This document shows positions 53,764-61,600 of a DNA stretch of 64,000 bases, piece after piece (positions within the stretch are counted from its first letter, which is position 1; each line of letters begins with the position of its first letter). The translations under genes and the position numbers were made by a program. Source of the DNA: Pyrinomonadaceae bacterium. GTDB taxonomy: Bacteria; Acidobacteriota; Blastocatellia; Pyrinomonadales; Pyrinomonadaceae. The notes below the pieces were generated by a model that saw only the letters and a list, made by a program, of their open reading frames with translations, did not search any database and had not been told where the DNA came from. The stretch lies in contig JAIBCB010000004.1 of NCBI GenBank assembly GCA_019694355.1, positions 62,001 through 126,000 on the forward strand, in the 5' to 3' direction.

Positions 53764-54180
53764 TCAGTGGATTCGTGTTTGCTTTGCTACCAGCTCTGCG
53801 GTATAATGCCGACTCCGTGCGTCTTGGTATTCGAGCAATCGGCGAATATCGTTCGAATCACCGGCAACAATTGCGCCTCCTTCGTTTTTCAAGAAAGAGA
53901 CGACCTGATGCACGAAGTCGACTGGAGGAAGCTGTTCGATTTTTTCGCTAGCCCCGAAAACTTCTTCAAGAATCTCATTATCTAGCAGAACCGAGAGTTC
54001 CTTGCTGGGGCCCAAGAAAAGATTGCTCGACCGTTCACGAGGATCGAAGGCGAATCGCAGAAAAATGTTCGCCGACGAAAAATCTACAATATTCCCCCGA
54101 TCCTGTGTTAGAACAACACCTTTCTCAAGAAGAATGGCTTCGATCTCATTTCTAACGAGTTCTCTGAAGTTCTTTTCCAT
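53764..54180 (-). CDS. Unknown protein in RHS cassette region, immunity-like (138 aa)
   Basis: The soluble, acidic 138-residue protein begins MEKNFRELVRNEIEAILLEKG and shows an alpha/beta pattern (NIVDFSSANIFLRFAFDPRERSSNLFLG). It has no signal peptide, membrane span or catalytic motif. Size, acidity and position, 85 bp downstream of the DUF4265-type gene on the same strand, are typical of orphan immunity genes kept after their toxin was lost. The role is inferred. Confidence 0.5.
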   Translation of the reverse strand: MEKNFRELVRNEIEAILLEKGVVLTQDRGNIVDFSSANIFLRFAFDPRERSSNLFLGPSKELSVLLDNEILEEVFGASEKIEQLPPVDFVHQVVSFLKNEGGAIVAGDSNDIRRLLEYQDARSRHYTAELVAKQTRIH

Positions 54181-54265
54181 AAGGCTATAATGGTGGCTTC
54201 CAAGCCCCCTTCACAAAATAATAAACCCATCCTCTGTTCGCAAGAACGCCGCGTTCAACGTTAGG

Positions 54266-54754
54266 CTAGCTGCCGGTTTCCCATTCGATATCCAGACTTT
54301 CCTCTAACTCTTTTAGTATATTTTCGAGTTCCAGGCTAGAGCTTAGATTTGGAGAGTCGATAGCAATAAGATCGCTGTTTTTCCATCTTTCTTCGACAAG
54401 ACAACCAAGTTTTTGTACCTGATAAATTGTAGAGCTCCGCTGTAAGGCAGAATTGAACCACACTCTGTATGTGCGACGCCCACTCCGCTGAACAATCTGG
54501 TGAATTACGTAAATCCTTTCTTCAAGTGGCTTCGTACTGACCCAATCACCCAATGCCAACCCATAAGAAACGAACGGTATGCAACAAATTTCAAACGTGC
54601 CGTCACTTACTTGCTTTGCCCAAATTTGTTCCCACTTGAATCCTTTCGGCACATCCGCTTCAGGAAGACGCGCAGCTAAAATAAAATCGGCTCTTTCACG
54701 CCAAACTGGGAAGTCGTGGGTAATTGTCTGTCGATCTTTTGTCTCGATGCTCAT
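54266..54754 (-). CDS. DUF4265-like protein, probable immunity to the HNH toxin
   Basis: The 162-residue product starts at ATG 54754 (MSIETKDRQTITHDF); a TTG at 54763 is possible. The middle segment GTFEICCIPFVSYGLALGDWVST is the recognisable part of DUF4265 proteins, followed by RRTYRVWFNSALQ. The gene starts 12 bp after the RHS-HNH gene ends on the same strand. DUF4265 genes are often toxin neighbours; the immunity role is by context. Confidence 0.65.
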   Translation of the reverse strand: MSIETKDRQTITHDFPVWRERADFILAARLPEADVPKGFKWEQIWAKQVSDGTFEICCIPFVSYGLALGDWVSTKPLEERIYVIHQIVQRSGRRTYRVWFNSALQRSSTIYQVQKLGCLVEERWKNSDLIAIDSPNLSSSLELENILKELEESLDIEWETGS

Positions 54755-54766
54755 AAAGGTCAAGTT

Positions 54767-55918
54767 CTATTTTGGAGTGATCCACCAAGGCGGTGGAAAC
54801 GGCCCATCATAACCGGGAGCTGGGTTTTTCGGAAATTGCCCTGCTCCCTTCGAGGGGTTACAGAAGCTACAAGTAAGTTGGGCATTATCGATTGTCGCAT
54901 TTCCGCCTCTTGAACTAGCAATGGCGTGATCAACTTGACTTCCAGTAGGCTGTCGGCAGAATACACAATATCGATTTGGGTTTTCCGCAAATACCTGATC
55001 CCGAACTGATTGGGGGAATCTTTGACCTGCTGTTGGGCCGCCTGCCGATCCTACCTTTATAGGCGGGAATATTTCCCCAGACTCGCTGGCCCCAAAGAGC
55101 TTCCGAGCGGTGCTCATGGGAGCGCTTCTACCCCCGCCTGCAAAGCCGGGAGCAAATGAGGCGTAGAGACCTTGGAACGTCAAATTCGCTTCGCCGATAA
55201 ACTCTGCCCAATTATACGATGACTGTGTTTGCTGGAGAACCGAGAAGTTTGTCGAACCTCGATTTCCTAACATTCGACTTGTGAAAACACCGTCGTCATC
55301 ACCGCTGAGAAGGGATCGAATGCTTGAATACTGAGAATAATTTGCATTCTGCAGCGGGTCCGAACTAGAAACTGCAGACACGATCTTCGTATCCCTTTGC
55401 TGTATAGCCGCATCAAGTCGAATCGGGCTTGATCCAGCTATAAGATCACTCACGATTTGGACAACCACATCGAGTAGTGAGTCATGCGAGACCTGGACGG
55501 TATTCGTTTTGACGTCAAAATGAGCGTTGCAATCTTTGTCACAATCTGGAGAGAAGGTATTCCCGGTCTGCAAACCCGTTGGATCGGTGAGGAGCAGCGG
55601 GTTGTTCAGGACGTATGTGTAGCGGTTGAACGTCTGAGGGTTGGCGGATTTGCCGGAGGCGAGGAGCGGATCGACGGCGGTGAAGCGGCCGTAGGTGTTA
55701 GCGTACATACGGGCTTGGGCAAAGTCGAGCGAGGTCTCGGGGTCCTTTTCGTAGCCCGTGAAACGCTTGCGAACGCCGTCCTGTCCGGTTTGCGAATACT
55801 TGCCCGCGACCGTCCGATGCACACCATCCGCATAAAGCTCCTCACCGAACGGCAGGAAATCCCTACGCGAAACAACATTCCCCGCCGAATCCGTCAACAC
55901 CCTCGGACTCCCGAGCAT
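54767..55918 (-). CDS. Orphan RHS core fragment with HNH nuclease tip
   Basis: RHS core homology actually begins just after the Imm32-type stop at about 56038 (SNGELAAEYST...); the ATG at 55918 is the first start. Core blocks GSPRVLTDSAG, RRDFLPFGEEL, RKRFTGYEKD and SGKSANPQTFNRYTY lead to LTDPTGLQ. The roughly 265-residue tip ends in an HNH domain: CVFCRQPTGSQVDHAIASSR with GGNATIDNAQ and CSFCNPSKG, so two CxxC zinc pairs flank the DH and N residues. It should be a DNase if delivered. Confidence 0.8.
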   Translation of the reverse strand: MLGSPRVLTDSAGNVVSRRDFLPFGEELYADGVHRTVAGKYSQTGQDGVRKRFTGYEKDPETSLDFAQARMYANTYGRFTAVDPLLASGKSANPQTFNRYTYVLNNPLLLTDPTGLQTGNTFSPDCDKDCNAHFDVKTNTVQVSHDSLLDVVVQIVSDLIAGSSPIRLDAAIQQRDTKIVSAVSSSDPLQNANYSQYSSIRSLLSGDDDGVFTSRMLGNRGSTNFSVLQQTQSSYNWAEFIGEANLTFQGLYASFAPGFAGGGRSAPMSTARKLFGASESGEIFPPIKVGSAGGPTAGQRFPQSVRDQVFAENPNRYCVFCRQPTGSQVDHAIASSRGGNATIDNAQLTCSFCNPSKGAGQFPKNPAPGYDGPFPPPWWITPK

Positions 55919-56038
55919 ATCCGTCGCCGTGTAATTAGTCGTCGGATTCGCTGGCGCCGCAGCCGTTGAATACTCCGCCGCAAGCTCGCCATTCGAACGC
56001 CTTCGAAGCCTGACCTGTAAGATACTGTCAAACTTAAA

Positions 56039-56317
56039 TTACGATGCACGAAACTGCCCATCACGCATCTCAGAATCGTTATTCAACTCATCTCTGACCA
56101 AAAACACGGTAACCATGTTTATTAGTTGGTTCTCCGCATTTTGAACCTCGTCCGTGAGCTCCGCGCCAGCCCATGCTGGCGTCATTAGGTGGTCGTGGTC
56201 CATTTTTGTCTCCCCAGGAGAGAGGCGTTCCAGTGATTCTATCAGGGAGCGCCGTCCTTCCTTATCCATGAAAATTTCGACGACTCCTTTGGTATTGTAT
56301 TCAAAAGTCAGAAGCAT
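56039..56317 (-). CDS. Imm32-family immunity protein
   Basis: The 92-residue product has MLLTFEYNTKGVVEIFMDKEG, a helix GRRSLIESLERLSPG and the characteristic DHDHLMTPAWAGAELTDE segment of Imm32, followed by NQLINMVTVFLV. Imm32 proteins neutralise tips of polymorphic toxins. It is not followed by its own toxin: its stop (56039-56041) is directly succeeded by RHS core of the HNH cassette. Its cognate tip is presumably one displaced or located upstream. Confidence 0.8.
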   Translation of the reverse strand: MLLTFEYNTKGVVEIFMDKEGRRSLIESLERLSPGETKMDHDHLMTPAWAGAELTDEVQNAENQLINMVTVFLVRDELNNDSEMRDGQFRAS

Positions 56318-56389
56318 AATGTATTTCTATCTATCAAAGTAGAAATTTCCGCTTGGGTATTGGCGAATTCCCCAAAACAGTCCTTCTGT

Positions 56390-56923
56390 TTACATCGACG
56401 CAAGTTTGCCATGCTCGCCTAGCAACTGTAGATTCTCGACAGGAGGGTTTTCCGATGGATAGATCGGATAAAATAAATGTTGTTTCACCTCGATTTGCCG
56501 AATACTTGCAAAAACACCGACAGTTCCAATTTTGAGTTCTTCCACAATATGCCCGTTCATGTCAAAAAGCTTCATAATAATTGTTCTGTTAGACGTGTCG
56601 AATAACACAAAACATCTGAATAGATTGACTAAGAAAAGTTGGATGGTTTTGGGGTTTTCTTCGATATCCCTGAGAGGCCATTCAAGAGCTTCATCAATGT
56701 GGTCCAGGTCGATCCGAAGGCCGTCGCCTTGGAGATAGATACTGCAAGGGAGTATGTTGGCTCCGGATCTCTCAATTGTTGCAATCAGTTGATACGTTCC
56801 GGCAGAGGCATGATCAATCCGAAAATCTTCATTCTCAAGCATCGCCCTCTTGCCAAGGGAAATCAAGACCCGATCTATAAGAGCGAGTTGTCTTGTCACA
56901 GCGCGAGAAAATCTTACGTTCAT
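56390..56923 (-). CDS. Probable immunity protein for the unnamed RHS tip at 56.9-57.8 kb
   Basis: I choose ATG 56923 (MNVRFSRAVTRQLALID) because GGAGA lies about six nt upstream; ATGs at 56935 and 56956 are alternatives. The 177-residue soluble protein has no recognised family, and a long central helix-strand region (DHIDEALEWPLRDIEENPKTI) is visible. It starts 19 bp after the adjacent RHS-tip gene ends on the same strand, the usual immunity position. The role is by context. Confidence 0.5.
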   Translation of the reverse strand: MNVRFSRAVTRQLALIDRVLISLGKRAMLENEDFRIDHASAGTYQLIATIERSGANILPCSIYLQGDGLRIDLDHIDEALEWPLRDIEENPKTIQLFLVNLFRCFVLFDTSNRTIIMKLFDMNGHIVEELKIGTVGVFASIRQIEVKQHLFYPIYPSENPPVENLQLLGEHGKLASM

Positions 56924-56942
56924 ATCATTCTCCATGAGGCCT

Positions 56943-58340
56943 CTAGTGCCGTACAACTAGCGGATTAGAGAAACTGTTTGGGACAAACGTCCGTGGCACG
57001 TACAGATGCCGACTCGCGATATTTGCTTTTTGAGCATTGACTCCAAAACCGATTCGAAATTGCATTCCGCCACCATTACTGGGGGTGCCTGACCAACCAA
57101 CTTTGAAAATCGTGCCTTTTCGATTTAGAATGCCGGGCCGCCCAGTTGCATTGAACGCCGAATTGCCAAATAGACGTGACTCCCTTCCAAAGTTTTTACT
57201 CATAAACAAGCGCTCACCGAACGTACCACCTCGACCTAGAAAGTCCGCGGCAGCTCCTCCAACCTTCTTCGTCGCAATCAGGGCCAGGATGTCAAAGGTC
57301 AAGGCACCGCCGGACGCTCCGGCAATCTGGTACTGCCCCTGTGGCTGTTGATAATTAAACCACGTGTTGACTCCGAAAAGGGAGTTTAGCGACGAGTTTG
57401 GGACGGATGGCAAAAGATTCCAAGTTGGAATGTCGACCGAACTCTTCGCGGCATTTACGAAGCCGATCGGGAAACCTTCGACGCCCTCCTGGGCAGCGAA
57501 ATGGTTTGTTGCGTCGTTTATCGGATCGCGTATACCGGCACATCTGAAATTCGAGAAACAGGCTCCTCCCGGCTGAAACTTTGCGTTCTGCCTGATGGCC
57601 ATGGCGTGTTGCGCGACAGTTGAGTAATTAGCTTCATACCGATGTAGAAAGATCGTCCCGAGCGGATTATTGTCCACGTCTAGGCCATTATCTACCTGAT
57701 AAAAGAGCGATGAGCCAAAATCCACCGCATCCCAGCCTTTGTCAGCCTCCCCAGAGAACCATTTATAGTCCCATTCTCGCCCTTCTTGGCTCGATTTGCG
57801 TCGATACCAATCGAGACCAGATGGGTCGGTAACTGTCAGCGGACTGTTGCCGACGTAGATGTAACGGTTGAACGTTTGGGGATTCGAAGTGCGGCCACTT
57901 GCTAGCAATGGATCGACGGCGGTGAATCTTCCAAACGGGTTCGAGTACATTCGAGCCTCGGCGAAGTCGAGGGAAGTTTCTTCATCTTTTTGGTAGCCGG
58001 TGAATTTTTGGCGGATGGTGTCGGAGGTGCCGTAGCCGAGCGAGGCGGTGCGTGAGCCGACGTTCTGCGTGATCTCTTCGCCAAAGGGGAGAAAGTCGCG
58101 GCGTGAAGTGACCTGGCCGAGAGCGTTCGTGATCACACGTGGGCTTCCGAGATGATCCGTCGTCGTGTAACTCACCTGCGGCGAGGCGGGAGGCGGCGCT
58201 GTCGAATATTCCGCGACCAGCTTGCCGCTCGAATAGACAAACACGGTCGTCTCGCCCGTCGCCGTCACCTCCTTTTTGACACGCTTGCCCTCGCCGTCAT
58301 AAGAATACTTCGCGATCACGACGCCGTTCGCATCCCGCAC
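56943..58340 (-). CDS. Orphan RHS core fragment with unassigned tip
   Basis: Core homology begins at about 58434 (HDKNGNVISDIDAVTGG), right after the 67-residue gene's stop; GTG 58340 is a nominal start. Core blocks run to SNPQTFNRYIYVGNSPLTVTDP. The roughly 300-residue tip (DWYRRKSSQEGREWDYKWF...) has a hydrophobic middle (GALTFDILALIATKKVGGAAADFLG) and a C-terminal segment GTIFKVGWSGTPSNGGGMQF. No nuclease, ART or deaminase motif is obvious. It differs from the other tips. Confidence 0.7.
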   Translation of the reverse strand: MRDANGVVIAKYSYDGEGKRVKKEVTATGETTVFVYSSGKLVAEYSTAPPPASPQVSYTTTDHLGSPRVITNALGQVTSRRDFLPFGEEITQNVGSRTASLGYGTSDTIRQKFTGYQKDEETSLDFAEARMYSNPFGRFTAVDPLLASGRTSNPQTFNRYIYVGNSPLTVTDPSGLDWYRRKSSQEGREWDYKWFSGEADKGWDAVDFGSSLFYQVDNGLDVDNNPLGTIFLHRYEANYSTVAQHAMAIRQNAKFQPGGACFSNFRCAGIRDPINDATNHFAAQEGVEGFPIGFVNAAKSSVDIPTWNLLPSVPNSSLNSLFGVNTWFNYQQPQGQYQIAGASGGALTFDILALIATKKVGGAAADFLGRGGTFGERLFMSKNFGRESRLFGNSAFNATGRPGILNRKGTIFKVGWSGTPSNGGGMQFRIGFGVNAQKANIASRHLYVPRTFVPNSFSNPLVVRH

Positions 58341-58365
58341 TTCCGTCTGCTTGTTGTCGCCATTG
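57907..58365 (-). repeat. RHS core direct repeat, copy 2 (about 460 bp)
   Basis: Same-orientation near-identical partner of 52304-52762 (offset 5603 bp), covering the core from the AVDPLLA codons to DNKQTEVRDANG. Beyond 58365 the two copies diverge (VTAQMREFVF versus VTGGVRSFAF), which marks the edge of the conserved exchange segment. Confidence 0.9.
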
Positions 58366-58436
58366 AACGCGAACGAGCGTACACCGCCCGTTACAGCGTC
58401 GATGTCCGAGATGACATTGCCATTCTTGTCATGTCA

Positions 58437-58640
58437 CTAGCTGATCGGATGCTCTTCGGGTTTAATCAAACCTTGCTGTCGCAGGATCGGTAGAATGTTC
58501 CGCTCTGTGAGTTCGACTGTCAGAAGAATCGAGCGTACCTTTTCAGCGTCGTGCGATTTTATTGCTGAGCGGTACGCGTCCATTTGGCCACTCACCCAGA
58601 GCCGTTCGTTGACCGTCATGCCCTTATATTTTTCATCCAT
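58437..58640 (-). CDS. Small immunity-like protein for the ART-like tip (67 aa)
   Basis: The 67-residue, mostly helical protein (MDEKYKGMTVNERLWVSGQ..., ILLTVELTERNILPILRQQG) follows the long RHS gene by 14 bp on the same strand. Proteins of this type, opening with MTxNERLWxSG, are common beside bacterial toxins, but I cannot name the family. Its stop TAG is followed after three bases by RHS core of the next cassette. Confidence 0.55.
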   Translation of the reverse strand: MDEKYKGMTVNERLWVSGQMDAYRSAIKSHDAEKVRSILLTVELTERNILPILRQQGLIKPEEHPIS

Positions 58641-58654
58641 ATCAATTTTTCTGT

Positions 58655-61600
58655 TTACTGGTTGAGAACTGAAAAGTCCGTAATTGTTACGTCTCTTGGA
58701 TTAATCTTCAATTCAGGCAAGCCCCCAATATTTCCATCAAGAGGTTCGGCCGGGAAAGAGTCGATAATATTAGATAGCTTCACGTCCCCTTGAATCATGA
58801 AATCTGCCGAATTCATTGAACCGCTAGCGCCCCCAGACGGTAGGCCTGCCACGTTCCGAAAATCATTTACGGTCGCAGGATTCTTCGTAGTCCAAGAGAA
58901 ACCTTGGGCTCTTGCGTCCGCGCCGAACGCGCGGTAAACCGTCAGCTCTTCTGGAATCGGTGACGTAGCGGCGGCGGCTCCTCCGAAGACACCAGCGCCG
59001 AAGCCTAATCCGGCGAGAAAGCCGATACTGCCTTGATGGCCGTAACTCGCTTCTCGTCGGTTATTATAAGAGAAGATATTTGGAACCGCTAGAGGATTCG
59101 TCCCTCGGAAATAGAAGATACCGATTCCGCCGTTTAGAATCGCTCCAGTCGCCGCATTCAAGGCCACAGAAGGCGAATTGCCTATACCTTTTGGAATTCC
59201 AATGGCCGCATCCCGCACCCCATCAGAGACACCATTCGCGAGTTCTCGAATTGCCTGGTTTTCGTAAGTTGGGGATTTCGTCACCGGAGGTTCCGGCGGG
59301 GCGTCGAACTTCGCTCCATCGACGCGATCGCCAACGGTCCAGCCGCTTGGCGTTACAGTCAAATGAAACCGTACTCCATTTCTCGTCGTTTCGGTATTGA
59401 TCGTTTGCCTAACCCGCCTATAGCCCGCAAACGGTTTGCCGCTAAAAATCGCAAAGTTATTTCCTTTCCTATATACATTGCCGCTGGCAAAAGCGACCTG
59501 AAGCCCATCAGGGTCTGTCAACAGCAGCGGGTTGTTGAGGACGTAAACGTACCGATTAAATGTCTGCGGGTTGGCGGATTTGCCGGAGGCGAGGAGCGGA
59601 TCGACGGCGGTGAAGCGGCCGTGGGTGTTGGCGTACATACGGGCTTCGGCGAAGTCGAGCGATGTCTCGGCGTCCTTTTCGTAGCCCGTGAAACGCTTGC
59701 GAACGCCGTCCTGTCCGGTTTGCGAATACTTGCCTGCCACCGTCCGATGCACTCCATCCGCATAAAGCTCCTCACCGAACGGCAAAAAATCCCGCCTCGA
59801 AACAACATTCCCCAACGAATCCGTCAACACCCTCGGGCTCCCAAGCATATCCGTCGCCGTGTAATTAGTCGTCGGATTCTGCGGCGGTGCAGCAGTCGAA
59901 TATTCCGCGATCTGACGGCCATTCGAATAAACATAAACGACCGTCTCCGTCTGCGTCACCTTCTTGACCCTGTGCCCCTCGCCGTCGTAAAAATACGTCC
60001 CGACGACATTGTTACTCGCATCTTTAACTTGAGATTGTTTGTTATCCCCGTTGAACGTAAACTGCCGCCCTTCCTGATCCCTCACCAAATTGCCGTTCAG
60101 ATCATATTCGAACGTCGTCCCCGCCGTGACAAAACGGTTCGTCAAAGGATCGACCGCCGGTGTCGTGCTATTCGCGATCCCAAGTACATTCTGTGCCGTC
60201 GAAACGCGATTGCCATAACGATCATACCCGAACTGCTGCGTCCAGGTCTGAGCGCCGTTCTGAGTCTCGGTCGCCTCGGTCAATCGGTACAGCGAATCAT
60301 ATCTGTAAGACTGGACAAAAGGCTGCGGCATACCGCTAAAACTCACTGTCTGACGGGCGATATTCCCCGTGTTCTTTGCGGTATCAACCGTCCCGTCGGA
60401 ACGCAATTCACCATATTCATAGCCTAATTTCCAAAGATCCCCGTTCAACCCGTGGCCAAGGTTAAGCTCGGTTACTTGTTGACGGCTGTTGAATACCGCC
60501 TTTTCCCACAAACCGTTCCCAAGCTTGAGGCTCTCGATCTTGCCATCCGTCGTGTAGCTGAACGAGTTCGCATACGTCCGTTCCGGCTCATTGACCGTCG
60601 CATTCCCATAAATACGCGCAAGATCGCCGTCGCTCTCGAAATCGTTCTTGACGACGCGGCCCGAAGGATAGGTTTCCTGCGTGAGGGCGCCGGAAAGGTT
60701 ATACGTATAGGTGATCGGATGAGCATCGTCGCCGTAAACGACGCCATCCGTGATCTGCCGCATTCTCGTCAGACGCCCAAAATTGTCGAACGTCATATAT
60801 TCGGTCGCAGACATCCCGTTATCGACCTTTGTGAGCTTGCCTTTGGCGAAATTCGGCGACTGCTGCTCGGCGAGGCCTTTGCCGTCGTAGTAAAAATGGA
60901 CAGCAGGCGTTGTTACGCCTTGAGGCTCGTTCGAATACGTGCGAGACGTGACGCGATTCGCCTTGTCGTAAGTGTTCCTGATTTCGGTGCCTTTCGCGTC
61001 CGTCGCTGTCAGCACGTTGCCCATTACGTCGTAGGTGAACCCTGCCGTCCACTGCCCCGAAGTATTATACGCGTCCGACAGAGCGAGCGAAGCGTTCACC
61101 TCCTGCTCAGGCTGCCGCACGCGGATCATACGTCCAAGGCTGTCGTACTTGAAATAACGATGCTGATCGCCCTGTATCACCTCGACCATGTGCCCTTTTA
61201 CGTCGTACTTGTAGTAGGTCGCGTAGGAAGGGAAGCTACCGCCGGTGAGGCCTCCCGGACACGCCTGCGAGAAGCACTCAGGCGGTATTCCGCCTCCACC
61301 ACCGGGAGAAGGCTGAGGCTGAGGCGTCGAGGTCGGCATTGGTCCGACGTGTCCATCGCTGTCGGGTTCTTCCACAACTATGAGCTGACCAAGCGCGTTC
61401 GTGATACTTAAGGACTCACGCCCCGACGCATCCGTCGTTATTACCGCAACCCCAAAGTATCCCGGCGCCGATGAAATATCATACGAAGTCACGCCGAGGC
61501 TTTGTGCATTGGCAAGACCGGACAATTCCGTTGGCGCGAACGTCTCGACCGCTCGGCCGAGTTCGTCGAAACGGGTCTTCGACCAATAGACGATATCGCC

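Noticed and set aside
59363..60427. Long plus-strand frames (354 and 319 codons) opposite the RHS gene
   Set aside because: They are antisense to strongly conserved RHS YD repeats; the regular repeat codon pattern keeps the opposite strand open.
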